From the NCBI RefSeq assembly GCF_963169125.1, contig NC_084794.1, positions 158,857,858 to 158,921,857 of the forward strand: 64,000 nucleotides of DNA. The letters are read 5' to 3'. Position 1 is the first letter of the stretch. Each line of letters opens with the position of its first letter. Source of the DNA: Humulus lupulus. Lineage: Eukaryota; Streptophyta; Magnoliopsida; Rosales; Cannabaceae. The notes beneath the pieces are model-generated. The model did not search any database. It was given only the letters and a program-made list of their open reading frames with translations, and was not told where the DNA came from. Both the position numbers and the translations under genes were made by a program. Below are positions 34,109-46,941 of this stretch, one piece after another.

Positions 34109-34792
34109 GAAGGTTCCTGCAACTTCTTTTATGAAGAAGAATAAAACACAAGCCCCGGTCGCCAACGATCTTCTGAACTCATTAAACAGAAGGAGGAAGG
34201 AGTTAGACACAAAAATGAATTATCTTAGAAGCAAAATAGCAACTGCGTAAGGAGGACAACTAGGTGACGATGAATTTGACGAGAAATCTCCATTTTCAAG
34301 AGAGATCCAAGCAGAACCTTTCCCATCCCACTTCAAAGAACCGCGCATGATACCTTACGAAGGTATAACAAACCCAAAATGTCACTTGGATGCCTTTAAT
34401 AATTTGATGAAATTGAAAGGAGTCTCCACGAAGGCTAGATGACAATGTTTTGCAATTACCTTTAGAGGACCCGCCTAGAGGTGGCTCAAAGAGCTAGGTC
34501 CAAGGACAATTTCCTTATGGTGGCAACTCGCAACAAAATTCCTTTGGGAACACTGTGCCTTCTAGGAATACATGACACCCACCATGAGCCTCACCAATGT
34601 AAAACAAGTTGAAAATGAATGTATGAGAAAGTACATTCAACGCTTCAACACAAAAGTAGTTAAAATGGGAAAGTTGCCTAAGGACAAGCTTAAAATTGCC
34701 ATCACTGCAGGGGCACACCGGAAGAGCAGACTATGGGATAGCATGACCAAGAGAGAGATAAAGGATATAGGCGAATTTTATGAAAGGGATCT
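34109..34792 (+). pseudogene. Family R-like gag fragment
   Basis: Plus-strand capsid coding remnant: PFSREIQAEPFPSHFKEPRM, YEGITNPKCHLDAFNNLM, ITFRGPA, then MRKYIQRFNTKVVKMGKLP and LWDSMTKREIKDIGEFYERD. The order and motifs match Tat/Retand gag. Stops at about 34439-34441 and 34477 and a shift near 34560 break it. The N-terminal part is missing at the LTR border 34108. It is cut at 34793 by another family T LTR. Confidence 0.75.
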
Positions 34793-35645
34793 TGTAATGC
34801 CCTACTAATCTAGGACCATTACACCATGTGTTAAAAAAATCTTATGTAACTTGTTAAGCGAGTCATTTGGACTTAAAAGTGTAATTAAAATTAAACAATA
34901 GTTTTTGTATAAAAAATTTTGGTCAATGGAGTTAAAATTTTCATTAAAAAGGTTTGACTAAATACAAGGGATCCCAAATGATTTTAAATAAAAATATAGG
35001 TTTCCCAAATATAGCCGACCTAAGCGAAAAAATCAAACTAATAATCCTTGTTCCTCAAAAGTATCTCGACTGTGGCGGCTGAGTAGGTTGAGTATGTACA
35101 CACCACTCCTACAGCTCTCCAACTCATGGATGGTCCATCTTTCCTTTTCCCTTACTTGCACCATGAAGCACCAGTGAGCCAAGGCTCAGCAAGAAAACCC
35201 TAACAAGTAAAACAGATATCTAGACAGACATTAACATGTACTGCATACTTTATAATCCACACAGGATCACATTAATTTTCCAATCAGTATACGACTCATG
35301 CCGAGTATATGCATATATCACCCATGCAATGGCCCCGCCACTACGACCTACATTACGCATGTAATGCCGATAACGACCTCACGACTGATTGATCATGATC
35401 ACAACCAATCAATACAAGTAGTTATAACAATAGAGGTTTATACAAGGCATACATTTAACCTTAAACAGATTCATGACACGGTCATCCCCATGTTCTATAA
35501 CCAGGGACCATGCCCTACACTCGGTGCAAGTGCCTGTTTTCTTACCTAAAGTCCTAAGTGATAATGCGAGGCGATCCCGAGAACGATCCTTTCCTCCTCA
35601 ACCTAGCGGAAACCCCTAGTGACAACACATTAAGGAATATTTATC
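34793..35645 (-). repeat. Family T LTR, left part
   Basis: Starts TGTAATGCCC. It contains the ATACAAGGGATCCCAAATG block and CACCAGTGAGCCAAGGC seen in the T LTRs at 3710 and 58568. It is interrupted at 35646 by a Copia LTR and continues at 37507. The right terminus GTCGTTACA is not found. Confidence 0.75.
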
Positions 35646-37506
35646 TGTTGGAAAAAACTTATACAGGATCTTTATTTATTTTCATGTATATCTAATATTA
35701 AACAAATTAATACGAGATAGCCTAAAACATGTTTCTGAAATTGAATTCAAAGAGAAACAAATAATATAATACTTACAGTATACGCAGCGGAATTAAGAGT
35801 CCTTCCTTCAGTTTCTCTAACTCTTGTATCCTTTCTGTCGCAGAGTATTATCAAGAAACTGAACCGATCTTCTATTTTCTTCACGATCTTCCAATGTATC
35901 CTTAGAACCACCTAGACTAGTGTGGGCAATTCTCAACACATGAGATAGATATAGAGAGAAGAAGAGAAAATAACAAAGAGGTTTAGAAAAGGACTTGTGT
36001 TTAGAGAGAATCTAAAACTATCAGAAAATCTGACTTGTGATTCATCTGCCGTCTCTAAAATCTTCTCTCTAAGCACTCCTTTTATAGACTCAATTAGGCC
36101 ATTTAATTTAATTAAAAAATAAATAAAATAACAGCCATTTTGAAGCCCTAGGTCGAAATTATCATGGGCTATATAGGCCCGTGAAATTTCTCATTTGATT
36201 ATAAGCCCATTGGACTTAAAATCAAGGCCTGTATTATTTTCTATTGATTTAATTAATTAAATAATTATTTAAATCCTTTATCAAATTAATTATTTCTAAT
36301 TTGAACCTTGATTTAAATTTATTTATTAATTTAGATACCAATTTATCTTAATTAATAAATCTGCCATAATTTCTCTTTTCTTCTCAAAATTACACAACTC
36401 TGTGAAACTATCCAAAATTGACCTGGTCAACTTTGATAATTCTAATTGATGATTAAATCAATTAATTGAGACTATCTAGATGATTTTATCCAAGGTACAA
36501 TGGGGACCATGGGCCTATGAAATCAAGCTCCAATAAGTTATCATAAATCTAACAAATAAATTTACTAACTTATTAATTCCTCGGGACTCCACTATAGACT
36601 TGGAATTGCACTCTTGAATTCATAGAACGCTCTATAACAAATATAGATATGCTATTAATTATCCATTGTTACAACCATAATTGTCACTCAATCCTCTATA
36701 GACGGTCTACAATGAGATAGGACTAAAATACCGTTTTACCCCTCATTGTATTTTATCCTTAAAACACTTAGTTCCTTGTAAATGATATTTCAGTAAACTA
36801 ATTTAATTACTGAAATGAGATCTCTATCATTTAACACCTTGAACCAAACTAAAAGGAAACCATCGTTTCACTTCTTCATCAGAAGCTATAGATGTTCATA
36901 TCTATGATTAACACTCCCACTCAATTATACTACCGAGTTCCCAAGATGTAAGTATGGGCTAGTCCGTAGGGTAAGCTGGTAACGAACAAGTCAAAGAACT
37001 CAAATAATACAATCAGTTAGAATACTAATCACTCAGAATTGAGATTGAATTGACCTATGGTCAACTATATGATATGACTAGAATAGATAATAACGGCATG
37101 TTTACTTATCTTATCAACTGTCAATATCGGTCCTGTCCGATGTAACAAATACATCCGATCTTATCTACTTTGCTAATGTTCTGGAAAGAACATAACACTG
37201 TAATTTGTAAGTAGATCATATCGTGGATTGGCAAGTCAGTGTAAATCCGGTGCACTGACTAATCTTAGGACTAACTTATTTTTGAACATATAATCATATT
37301 TATATTCCACTGTGATTACGTCACTATAAATAAGATTAGCTATATGCTCGGGATTTAATAGAAGTTTATATTAAACAAATAATCATGAAAATAAAACATG
37401 TGAGCAAAGTGATTGACCAAGTCAAAAAATGATTTCTATTCTCTTATTGATAATAAAATGAGATTACAAAGAATTTGGGTTTTAATTAGGGCATAAAACC
37501 CCAACA
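35646..37506 (-). mobile_element. Ty1/Copia solo LTR, 1.86 kb
   Basis: Plus-strand ends TGTTGG...CCAACA, flanked by TTATC (35641-35645) and TTATT (37507-37511), 4 of 5 matching. On the minus strand a TATA box TATAAAAGGAGTGC lies at about 36072-36085, so the LTR is minus oriented. Length and the AT-rich tail fit the large Copia LTRs of the SIRE/Maximus type (inference). No gag-pol. Confidence 0.82.
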
Positions 37507-38255
37507 TTATTATCAACAACTTAATCGACAGAGGGCTTCAAGGCCAAGCCCTAGCCCTTGGGACCTCGAATTCCACTAAACCAGGTAGTGGAATCGTTCC
37601 CGAGCCCTTTAATTCGGTTTCCCAAAACTCAAACTTAACAAATTATAGAATCCCCACATAGCGTCGAGGTGCCCCACACCTGCATCGAGACCCCACACTA
37701 GGGCGAGAGGCCACCCAAAAATTCTGAGCATTTTGCGCCGCGATGGCCACCACTAAGTCCACGACTCCCCACTTGATAGAGAGCTAACTCATAAATTTTT
37801 CCCATTTTGTGCTGCGGCGCTGCCGACTAAGGTCCAAATCACCAAGGTGGTCCAAGGGAAACCCAACCCACCCTCGAAGACATTCAACTGGGCTGCAGCG
37901 CTCTTACCAAGTGCCGCAACGCTACTACGAGAAATCCGAGAATTGCGATTTCAGAAATAGCAATCCATGCAAAATGACCCAAAAAATGACCCCAAATCAA
38001 CTAGGTCGTTCACATAAATCATCAACATATCAAAAATACTCCAAATAAAACCCTAGAAGCAACAATTAACAACCTAGATTCTAAACTATAAACCAACCAA
38101 GAACACCTTTAAAGAAGAAAAGAGCCAAAGAATTACCATAGAATCCAAAAATCCTAGACTTAATGGTGGCCTTTAACATCTTCTAATCCCACTGTACCCT
38201 TCAATTCTCACCAAAGATTGCTTCTAGGCTTGATGTTCTAGGAGGAAGCTGCAAG
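37507..38255 (-). repeat. Family T LTR, right part, truncated
   Basis: Resumes with GGGACCTCGAATTCCACTAA and the GC-rich segment typical of T LTRs. Sequence after about 38200 no longer matches well, and gag-like sequence of another element begins at 38256. Confidence 0.65.
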
Positions 38256-38496
38256 TACCAAAAGAGTTGATGATGGTCAACAACTCATGGCCCTACAAGC
38301 TGGTACCCGACCATGTTCTCCACTATGGGATGACCTGCAAAGACACAAATGCCACAGGCTCGATGATTTCATTCATTAGGCTCAAGAGTATATACACTGC
38401 GAAGATGCCCAGATTGGAGATTTTGGAGAACCAATCTCCATTTCTGCTCCTACTATCCCAACGACTTCAACGCCCAATAGTAATGAGTGCTCTGTA
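38256..38496 (+). pseudogene. Short family R-like gag fragment
   Basis: Plus-strand reading DDGQQLMALQAGTRPCSPLW followed by DDLQRHKCHRLDDFIHWAQE and a Ser/Thr/Pro-rich end. This corresponds to the KDKLKIAITAG...LWDSMTKRE part of the fragment at 34109-34792. It therefore overlaps that part and is not its continuation: it comes from a different, better preserved copy. It ends at a Copia LTR. The frame at 38267-38704 is a shadow. Confidence 0.65.
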
Positions 38497-40495
38497 TGTT
38501 GGAATTAAAAGTGTAAATCAGAGTTATGCAACAATTTTTTTTTTATTAATACGCAATATAATTGTTTTTATTAATACCAGTCACGATCATACATATATAG
38601 ATATATTAAATCATGTACAACTAGATTGGAGATTACCTCTTAAAACATATCAAGAATCCACAAAATTTTTGTATAAATCAACGATCTTCCTATCTAGATT
38701 CTAAAAGCTCAAACCTTGATCTTCCAGACCAATCCTCAAATACACAAGGACGTGTGCGGGCACGTAGGATTCAAAATGTTGATTTAGAACTCTCTAGATG
38801 TGCTCAACTCATGAGATCTAGAGAGGTTTGATCGAGAGAAGATGTATTGAATAGTTTTTTAGATTTAGAAAAACTATCGCTTTCTTTTGAGAGAGAGTTT
38901 GATATAGTATAAACTTTTAATTGCTTAAAAAAACTTATTCCTCAAAGTATCGTACTTTTAGTTTTATAAAGATAATTAAATTAATTAATTAATCTATATT
39001 TTATTAAAATAAAACTGATCAGTATTAACCTATTTAATTATTTAATTTAAATCATATTTAAAAAGAATAATTAAATATTTTTTTTTTTGAAATTCAAAAT
39101 TCAAATCCCAGGGATACAAATATTCTTGTGTGTGGCGCCACACTCACTGTGCAGTGAGTATGTCGCCCCACACTATTAGGGTTCTCCCTAATTTTCTCAT
39201 TTGTTTATTTAATCAATATTTAAGATAATATATTTATCAAAAAATAAATATCAATTAATTCAAAATTAACTTTATCTAAAAATATCAATTTTTATTAAGT
39301 AAGTAAACATCTTATTATAAATAAGATAATTATTAATCTCTCATTTTATATTAATTCAAACATGATTAAAATTTATTTTAACATATAATTTTTCAAAATA
39401 AAACTATATAGTTAAATAATTAATTAATTCATAATTAATCATTTGCCAATAATTATCACATAATTATTTCCTTGCCCTAGAAAATTAATTCTTTTGTAAT
39501 TAAGTCGTTATCTCTACAAATCTTTCATTTGACATCCTTACCCTTGACAGTGTAGGACATATGTGATTTGAGGACCATGGACCTGTAATACGAAGCTCTA
39601 ATAAAGCAGTTATTTATTAAACTCTTTAATATTATATTCTTATTTATTAATTCCATGATTACTCCACTATAAATATGGAATAGCACTCTAAGTATTTATA
39701 GAATTATATTTACAGAGTTTTCTCTTATAGTCCATTGATATAATCAATAAATGTAGTTCTATCCTCCATTTATTGGTTCGTTAATTAATTAGAGTTGGTC
39801 AAGATTACCGTTTTACCTTTCTAATTTCCACTTGATCCTTAATTACCATTAATTCACTAACTATTAATTACTTTATAATCAAATTATAGATTTGAACTCA
39901 ATAACTACTCAATTCCATAATTAACCCTTAAGGGAACCAATATTCGATCCGTTTGGAAAGTATGGATTCCATTATTTTAAATCATGTTTCCAGCCATTCA
40001 TGATATTGAATCTCAAAAAAAAAAGTCATTAGCCTCATTATACTAAGAAACCTTAATGAGTGAATCAAAAGATCCAATAAACACAAACAGGAGTTAATGA
40101 ATACTGAAGATTTAGACTAATCTACAAATGATCATCTATTATGACAAGAATTAAATCTTTATGTCAAACGACACATTTATAAAGATAATTAATTCTCATC
40201 GATCTTGTCATATGTAATCTCTATTATATACAACACATTTATTAAGATGTCTATCCACATCAGTAATCCGAATCTAGATCACTTGCATCATGTATGCTTA
40301 TTAAACCGCACTAGTAACCATTCATTAAAGATGCTTTACTTTAATATGTTACTGACTATTTTATTCATTATATTGATCTTAATTCTCTCGTACTAATTTA
40401 AGATCATATTCTCATGAATGAATAAGGAATTTTCTTGATATTATTATATAAGTAATTCAAAAACAATAATTATAATATTAAAATATAATAAGAAA
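38497..40495 (-). mobile_element. Second Copia LTR, right end not identified
   Basis: Starts TGTTGGAATTAAAAGTG. It shares the order of blocks with the LTR at 35646-37506 (CTCCACTATA..., GATTACCGTTTTACC) and a minus-strand TATAAAA near 38962. Strongly AT-rich. The expected CCAACA end is missing; the limit near 40495 is where AT-rich LTR-like sequence stops. No TSD found. Confidence 0.68.
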
Positions 40496-41541
40496 GTGGC
40501 CAGCTCGTACTTGAGCTCAAATGACTTCTCCATCATGACGTCTCTGAGCCTTTGGGCCACCAGAGCCGATTAAAAAGGGAAATAAAACCGAATCAATTAA
40601 TAAATTACAACACAAGACAAACACGGAGTAAAAAAAAAAACCCTACCCTCACTGTGGCATATCGGCATGTGGAGATTAGGGAGGCCTCGTTGTCATCTCC
40701 TAGCGGTTAAATCACACATTTTGGAGCTAACCCCTTGTAGAAGCGACCTTGCCAAGCTTCTTGGTGAAAAGGCTCTCTAGTTGAGCGCGCCCTGTTGGGG
40801 CCTCAAAAGGCCGCTTCCTTGGGGGTTTAAGCTGACGGAGGTAATCAACAATTTCGTAAAGGGACTTATTACCCTCCTCTAGGTGAGCATAAAAAATACT
40901 CCACCATGGCCTTGAACCACTCGAGGATCACCCCCTCATAGTGCTCGAGGTACACCAATAGGCGGGGAATGTTCTCGGTGACCGAATCCTCCACGGTTTG
41001 TGCAACTCCAAAAACCTTGGGGATTTCAGCAGCCCTGGAGATTCCTACTTGACCAACAGGGAGTGATCCACCTGAGACACCTTAAAAATGGGTGTGTCCT
41101 ATACAACCTGATGCTCCTCACCTGGAGCCAGCAGTAATCGCTACCTCTTAGAAGGTTGAGAAGGTTCCACCCCTTGCAAGGCCTCTGGGATCCTTAAGCC
41201 AAGGATTCACTTGCTCCCACCACGTGGAGAAAAAATAAGCATCAGTACTTGTAAGAAACAAGATAAGATTTATTTATAAAAAAATAAATAAATTGAGAGC
41301 ACGTGTGCTTCCTAGGAAGCCCCATAACTCAAAGGCTCCTGTGGGTGAAGCATCAAGTTCGCAAAGATCCTCATGAGCCTCCCTTTCTCCCAAATAGTGT
41401 TAGTCTCATATTGGCAAAACCACCTCGCGTGGAAGGATGTCACATCGTCCAAGGGAACAAAGACTTGAGGAGGCAGCTGTCCCTTCGGATGGTGGAGATA
41501 GCAATCAATCAAGTCTTGGTAGTCCTGGTACTCCTCTTAAG
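40496..41541 (-). pseudogene. Degraded coding remnant, left part
   Basis: Minus-strand fragments such as SFHARWFCQYETNTIWEKGR (41312-41512) and, near 40800-41000, a block reading LEEGNKSLYEIVDYLRQL with frameshifts. It is the continuation of 50950-53304 across NA3, since NA3 has matching TSDs. Function not recognised; it may belong to an old gypsy-type element's extra ORF. The stretch 40560-40700 holds nothing I can identify. Confidence 0.4.
41537..41541. repeat. TSD TTAAG of NA3, left copy
   Basis: Equals 50945-50949. Confidence 0.93.
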
Positions 41542-42161
41542 TGATGAGGACACCAAGACTAAAGATCCAAGTCTAGTTCCAGTTGGTCTGGTGACGAGGG
41601 CGCGAGCCAAAATACTCAGTTTAGGAGCTTGATGAGTCTTATTGTATTTTGTCATCTTGCATTTTTTATTTAGTCTTTGTTTATTTTGTGAAAAGTCAAA
41701 CACTTGACTTGTGTGAGTCCAAGAGTCCTTTTGTCCTTAATATTCGGTTTTCATTAGGAAGACAAAGGGTTGTCTTTAAATTTCAGTTTTCATTAGGAAG
41801 ACAAAAGGTTGTCTTTATTTTTCGGTTTTTAGGAAGACAAAGGGGCTTGTCTTGATGTATTTTTCGCCTATATTAGGCCTTGAAAACATTTGGAAAAATC
41901 AGATTTTGATGAAATGAAAATATTGTGAGGTTTTCTTCTTGAGTTCTTGAAGAAACTTTTGAACTTATCAAGGGGTTCCTTGTGGCGTTCAACCTGACTT
42001 ATCAAACGGATTCCCATCCCCGTTTGTGGCGTCTTCCTCATACCAAGGTTCGTGCTTGGCTAAGCATTGGGTCGCAGTTCTTCATTCCATTTCGTGTGCT
42101 CTTGGTGGCTGTGCCATATTTGGTGTCGGGTTTCATCACAGTGTTGGTGTGGTTCGTATCA
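41542..42161 (+). repeat. 5' LTR of NA3 (type B)
   Basis: 620 bp, TGATGAGG to TTCGTATCA, three VNTR units (about 41729-41843), TATA-like CTATATTAGG near 41869. Followed by the PBS. Confidence 0.92.
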
Positions 42162-42163
42162 GT

Positions 42164-42175
42164 TGGTATCAGAGC
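42164..42175 (+). other. Primer binding site of NA3
   Basis: TGGTATCAGAGC, two bases from the LTR end. Confidence 0.92.
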
Positions 42176-43466
42176 TTAGGATCATTCGGTTTGGCCTATC
42201 CTTTTTTTTTTCTTTCATTTGTGTTTCTATTCTATTCGTATTTCAATTTTAGGGTTTCTGAAATAAAAAAAAAAAAATCTATCTATTCGTGTTCTTGATT
42301 TTCTTAGTCTTTGTTCTTGTTTTCCTTCTAAAAATCCGAAACCATTATAGTTAATCTCTTTATTCCAGATTGTTTCTTTGTTCAAATCGTGTTCTTATTT
42401 CCTTGTTTATATTAGTTCTTTGTGAAATCCCTTGAAATCCGAAACTAATCAACTGAAATTGTTATTGAGTTTGTGAAAATCCTTGTTTCCTTTGTGAAAA
42501 ATCTGAGATTGTTATTGAGTCAATTGTTTACTTTGTGATAGTGCCACGGATTGATTGGTCCTTTTCTACTTTGGGGTTGTTATTTTTGGGAATATTTGTT
42601 CTCTGTTATTGGGAGTGTACCACCAATTGTTATAGTGCCACTGATTGAAATTTTGTTTCCCTTTATTTGGGAGAAATTCGAGATTGTTATAGTGCTACAA
42701 GTCTATTTGGGTTTTCTAAAATTGGGATTGAGGTTCTCTTATTCTTATTGTGAAATCTGAAATTGGGATTGAGAATCTGAATTGGGATCGAGTTTTTTCT
42801 CTGGTTCTTGTTGTGAAATTCGAATTGGGATTGAGTTCTCTTTTCTTATTGTGAAATCCGAAATTGGGATTGCGGTCTCTTGTTCTTGTTGTGAAATATC
42901 TAATTGTTCTTGTTCTTGTTGTGCAATTCGAGTTGTATTGTTTTCGAATTGTTGTAGTTCCACCAATTCTGATTCTTCTTGTGTCTTGTATCTGCATTTG
43001 AGAAAATTAAAAAAAAAATAGAAAGAAAGAAGAAGAGAAACCAAGAGGATCCGAACTCTAAAAAAAAAAAAATATATATATATATTTTTGAGTCTGGAAA
43101 CCTGTCTTAAAAATTTTTGTTCTATTCTTGTTCCTTATGGTCTAGAGGCCTTTTGGCCAAAACCCCACACAAGTGTTCCAAAAATCATCATTTTTCGTCA
43201 TTTTCACCAGTTTTCGTCGGTGTTCGTTTGGTTGGATTTGCTGCTTGAATACTCCATATTACCGTTTGATTAGTTTTCAAAGGGCTTAAAGAAGAATACG
43301 AGTGGAAAAAGGCAGAGGTGTGAGCTTATTTGAGGGTAAAAGCCATTAAAGTTGAGTGAAACACGAGTGGACTTGAGTGACAATTTTTGAGTGAAAACAC
43401 ATGAGGGAGTGTGGTGAGGTCTTTTTCTCCATATTAGTCTAACCTTATTTTTGCAGATTTTCAATC
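42176..43466 (+). other. 5' leader of NA3
   Basis: 1.3 kb without a supportable ORF. GAAATTGGGATTGAG-type repeats at about 42700-42900, an (A)n(TA)n stretch at 43062-43086, and CTAACCTTATTTTTGCAG just before the gag ATG. Confidence 0.7.
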
Positions 43467-44175
43467 ATGTCACAAAATACAGAAAGAAATGCAGGCAATG
43501 ACGCTCCACCACCTACAGTTCCAAATCTACAAATTGAAGCTTTAATGGGGGAGATGAGGAGGATGTTGAGGGAGGAGTGTGAACAAATACATGAGAGGTT
43601 GGATAGGGTAGAAGAGGGAACACAACGGAGGCCACGGAGGAATAGGATGCACCAAAGGGAGGATGAGTTTGATAGGATGTCGGCGGGTAACCATAGGAGG
43701 TATGGCGGGGATAGAGAAGCTAGGAACCAGGTAGATAATTATTTGGGAAATATCAAGATGAGAATTCCAGTATTTCAGGGGAAGAGCGATCCTGAAGCAT
43801 ACCTTGAGTGGGAGAAGAAGATGGAGCTAGTTTTTGATTGTCACAACTACTCCGACATGAAGAAGGTAAAACTTGCTGCCATTGAGTTTACTGATTATGC
43901 TATTGTTTGGTGGGATCAGTTGTGCATCAACAGGAGGCGGAGTGGAGATCGTCCTATTGACACATGGGAGGCAATGAAGAGGGTGATGAGGCGACGGTTT
44001 GTACCATCTCATTATTATCGAGATCTCTACCTTAAGTTGCAAGGTCTTCATCAAGGTTCCAAGAGTGTTGATGAGTATTACAAGGAGATGGAGATGGCTA
44101 TGATTAGAGCCAATGTGGAAGAGGATCGGGAGGCAACAATGGCAAGGTTTTTGAATGGGTTGAACCGAGAGATTG
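43467..44175 (+). CDS. Gag-protease-integrase-tail fusion of NA3, first part (split by NA2)
   Basis: Begins at ATG 43467 ([12 protein letters not shown]). Gag capsid coding: [20 protein letters not shown] coiled segment, [38 protein letters not shown], and up to LNGLNREI. It has an in-frame gap against the full-length copy in the acidic linker before FDRMS. At 44176 NA2 is inserted; the codons continue at 48938 with no frame change. The two parts together make 728 codons without a stop. It is now inactive only because of NA2, so it was probably intact when NA2 arrived. Confidence 0.88.
44171..44175. repeat. TSD GATTG of NA2, left copy
   Basis: Equals 48933-48937. Confidence 0.93.
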
Positions 44176-44818
44176 TGATACGAACCACACCAACACTGTG
44201 ATGAAACCCGACACCAAATATGGCACAGCCACCAAGAGCACACGAATAGGAATGAAGAACCGCGACCCAATGCTTAGCAAAGCACGAACCTTGGTATGAG
44301 GAAGACGCCACAAACGGGGATGGGAATCCGTTTGATAAGTCGGATTGAACGCCACAAGGGATACCCTTGATAAGTTCGGATAGTCTCTTCAAGAACTCAA
44401 GAAGAAAACTCACAAATTTTCATTCAACATAATCTGATTTTTTCCAAATGTTTTCAAGAGGCATTATATAGCCGAAAATTACATCAAGACAAGCCCCTTT
44501 GTCTTCCTAAAAACCGAAAATTAAAGACAACCTTTTGTCTTCCTAATGAAAACCGAAATTAAAGACAAGCCTTTTGTCTTCCTAATGAAAACCGAAAATT
44601 AAAGACAAAAGGACTATTGGACTCACACAAGTCAAATGTTTGACTTATCACAAAATAAACAAAGACTAAATAAAAAAAACGTGATTAAAAATAAAAAGAC
44701 TCATTACAGGAAGCTAAATATTGATCAAGCTCCTAAACTGGTGTCCTCATCATTCCTCCCCTCTTGACTTGGATCAACTGGAACTTGACTTGGATTTTTA
44801 GTCTTGGTGTCCTCATCA
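44176..44818 (-). repeat. 3' LTR of NA2, with internal PPT/LTR-start copy
   Basis: 643 bp. At 44740-44770 the minus strand repeats CAAGAGGGGAGGAA followed by TGATGAGGACACC, 66 bp inside the LTR. The TRARAK-coding part is gone. Downstream it carries a TTTTTATTTTTAATCACG segment shared with type A LTR 54635-55366, so it may be a recombinant. Confidence 0.88.
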
Positions 44819-46941
44819 TTCCCCCCCTCTTGAGAAAGATTTGACCTCAAATCGTCACCTGCATCAAAAGGACTCAAATCAGAAACATTAAAAGTAGCAC
44901 TAACAGTATACTCACCTGGTAAATCGAGTCTGTAGGCATTGTCATTGATCCTTTCTAGCACTTGAAACGGCCCATCTCCTCGAGGTAGCAATTTGGAACG
45001 TCTTTGTGCTGGGAATCGCTCTTTCCTCATGTGTAACCATACCCAATCACCGGGATCAAAAACCTGCTTGTTAGCATCAAGTTGGTTAGTGTTTAAAAGA
45101 GCCTCACTTTTTTTTGCATAAAAATTATTCTGTTTTCTCTCTAATTTTCCCTCATTGATCGAACTCTTCTCTTTCTTTTCTCGCTCACTTGATTCAACCC
45201 TTTTCTCTCTTTGTCTCTCTTTTTTTTCACTCTCATTCATCTTTTCACTCTCCTTCTTTTGCTCACTCAATTTTTTTTTATCACTCAATTTTTGCAACCG
45301 CACTTGGTCTTCATATACTTGCTTTGGCGTCAATGGAGCTAGAGTGATTGTTCGTTGGCGGAACGTGAATGAGTACTTGTTGGTGAAGCCATCATGCTGG
45401 ACTCGCCGATCAAATAGCCAAGGCCTTCCTAGAAGGAGGTGTCCAGCTTGCATGGGAACCACATCGCACAATACCTCATCCTCATACTTGCCAATTCGAA
45501 ATGATACCAGCACCTGTTTTGTAACCCTCACTTCACCACTATCATTCAACCACTGCAACTTGTATGGACAAGGATGTTTAAGCGTTGGGAGCCCTAGCTT
45601 TTCAACCATGGAAGAACTAGCAACGTTAGTACAACTACCTCCATCAATAATCACACTACATACCTTGCCTTTCACATGACAACGAGTGTGAAAGATGTTC
45701 TCCCGCTGCACCTCTTCTTTTGCTTGCAAATTTAAGGCTCGTCGTGTGACTAGTGCAAGCATCTCACCAGATTCTGCCCCAAACTCCTCATCACCCATAG
45801 AAGCGTCCTCCAATGGTGGCATGTCATCAAGATCATCTTCCTCTTCGAAATCTATCTCCCCATTATCCCGAATTACCATAACTCGCTTGTTTGGACATTG
45901 GCTAGCTATGTGTCCTCGCCCCTGACATTTGAAACATTTTATCTCACTAGAATGGGACGAAGTAGGGGCTGTTTTACCTTGAGGGGTCGTGGCTGGTTTT
46001 GGTGTAAAGAATGAAGTAGGTTGCTCTTCTTCCTTCTTTGGATAGTTCGACCGCCAAGGTGTTGCACTTGAATGGTGTGGGCTCGGTCTTGGCTTTGAAC
46101 TTGTACTACCCCTCTTGAGCTGCCTCTCAACTTTGATTGCCATATGCACCAAATCTTCCAATTCCACATAATGGTGTAGCTCAATTGGATTAGCAATCTC
46201 TCGGTTCAACCCATTCAAAAACCTTGCCATTGTTGCCTCCCGATCCTCTTCCACATTGGCTCTAATCATAGCCATCTCCATCTCCTTGTAATACTCATCA
46301 ACACTCTTGGAACCTTGACGAAGACCCTACAACTTAAGGTATAGATCTCGATAATAATGAGATGGTACAAACCGTCGCCTCATCACCCTCTTCATAGCCT
46401 CCCAAGTGTCAATGGCACGATCTCCATTTCACCTCCTATTGATGCACAACTGATCCCACCAAACAATAGCATAATCAGTAAATTCAATGACAGCTAGTTT
46501 TACCTTCTTCATGTCAGAGTAGTTGTGACAATCGAAAACCAACTCCATTTTCTTCTCCCACTCAAGGTATGCCTCAGGATCACTCTTGCCTTGAAAGGCG
46601 GGGATTCTCATCTTGATATTTCCCAAATTATTGTCTACCCAGTTCCTAGCTTCTCTATCTCGGCCATACCTCCTATGGTTACCCTCTGACATCCTATCAT
46701 ATTCTTCCTCTAAATCGCCCCCATCAAACTCTCTTTCACCCTCAACATCCCGTTGTTGTACCCTGTTCCTCCATGCCCTCCATTGCGTTCCCTCTTCTAC
46801 CCTATCCAACCTCTCATGTATCTGCTCACACTCCGCCCTCATCATCCTTTGCATCTCCCCAATTAATGCTTGCATTTGTAGATTCGGAACCTCAGGTGGC
46901 GGAATATCATTGCTTGCATCTTTCTCTGGATTTTGTGCCAT
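44725..46941 (-). pseudogene. Gag-protease-integrase-tail fusion of NA2, two nonsense codons
   Basis: Starts at the ATG at 46939-46941 (MAQNPEKDASND), a Gag N-terminus clearly diverged from NA1 and NA3. Domains: capsid, knuckle [14 protein letters not shown], protease DGGSCTNV and LLLGRPW, Lys/Glu linker ([19 protein letters not shown]), then [20 protein letters not shown] joining the integrase GPY/F end, and a tail ending NDEDTSLGA. Stops: TGA at 46429-46431 (after CINRR) and TAG at 46327-46329 (in LKLQG). The rest (46281-44725) is open for 518 codons. The tail is coded by the duplicated LTR start rather than by TRARAK. Confidence 0.9.
44819..44832 (-). other. Polypurine tract of NA2
   Basis: Minus strand CAAGAGGGGGGGAA next to the 3' LTR. 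Confidence 0.85.

Noticed and set aside
38267..38704. 145-residue plus-strand ORF
   Set aside because: It runs in the wrong frame through a gag fragment and into a Copia LTR.
45155..45679. 174-residue ORFs opposite the protease and linker (45155-45679, 49452-49976)
   Set aside because: Antisense shadows of the conserved Gag-protease frame; the Ser/Phe/Leu-rich start is the antisense of the Lys/Glu linker.
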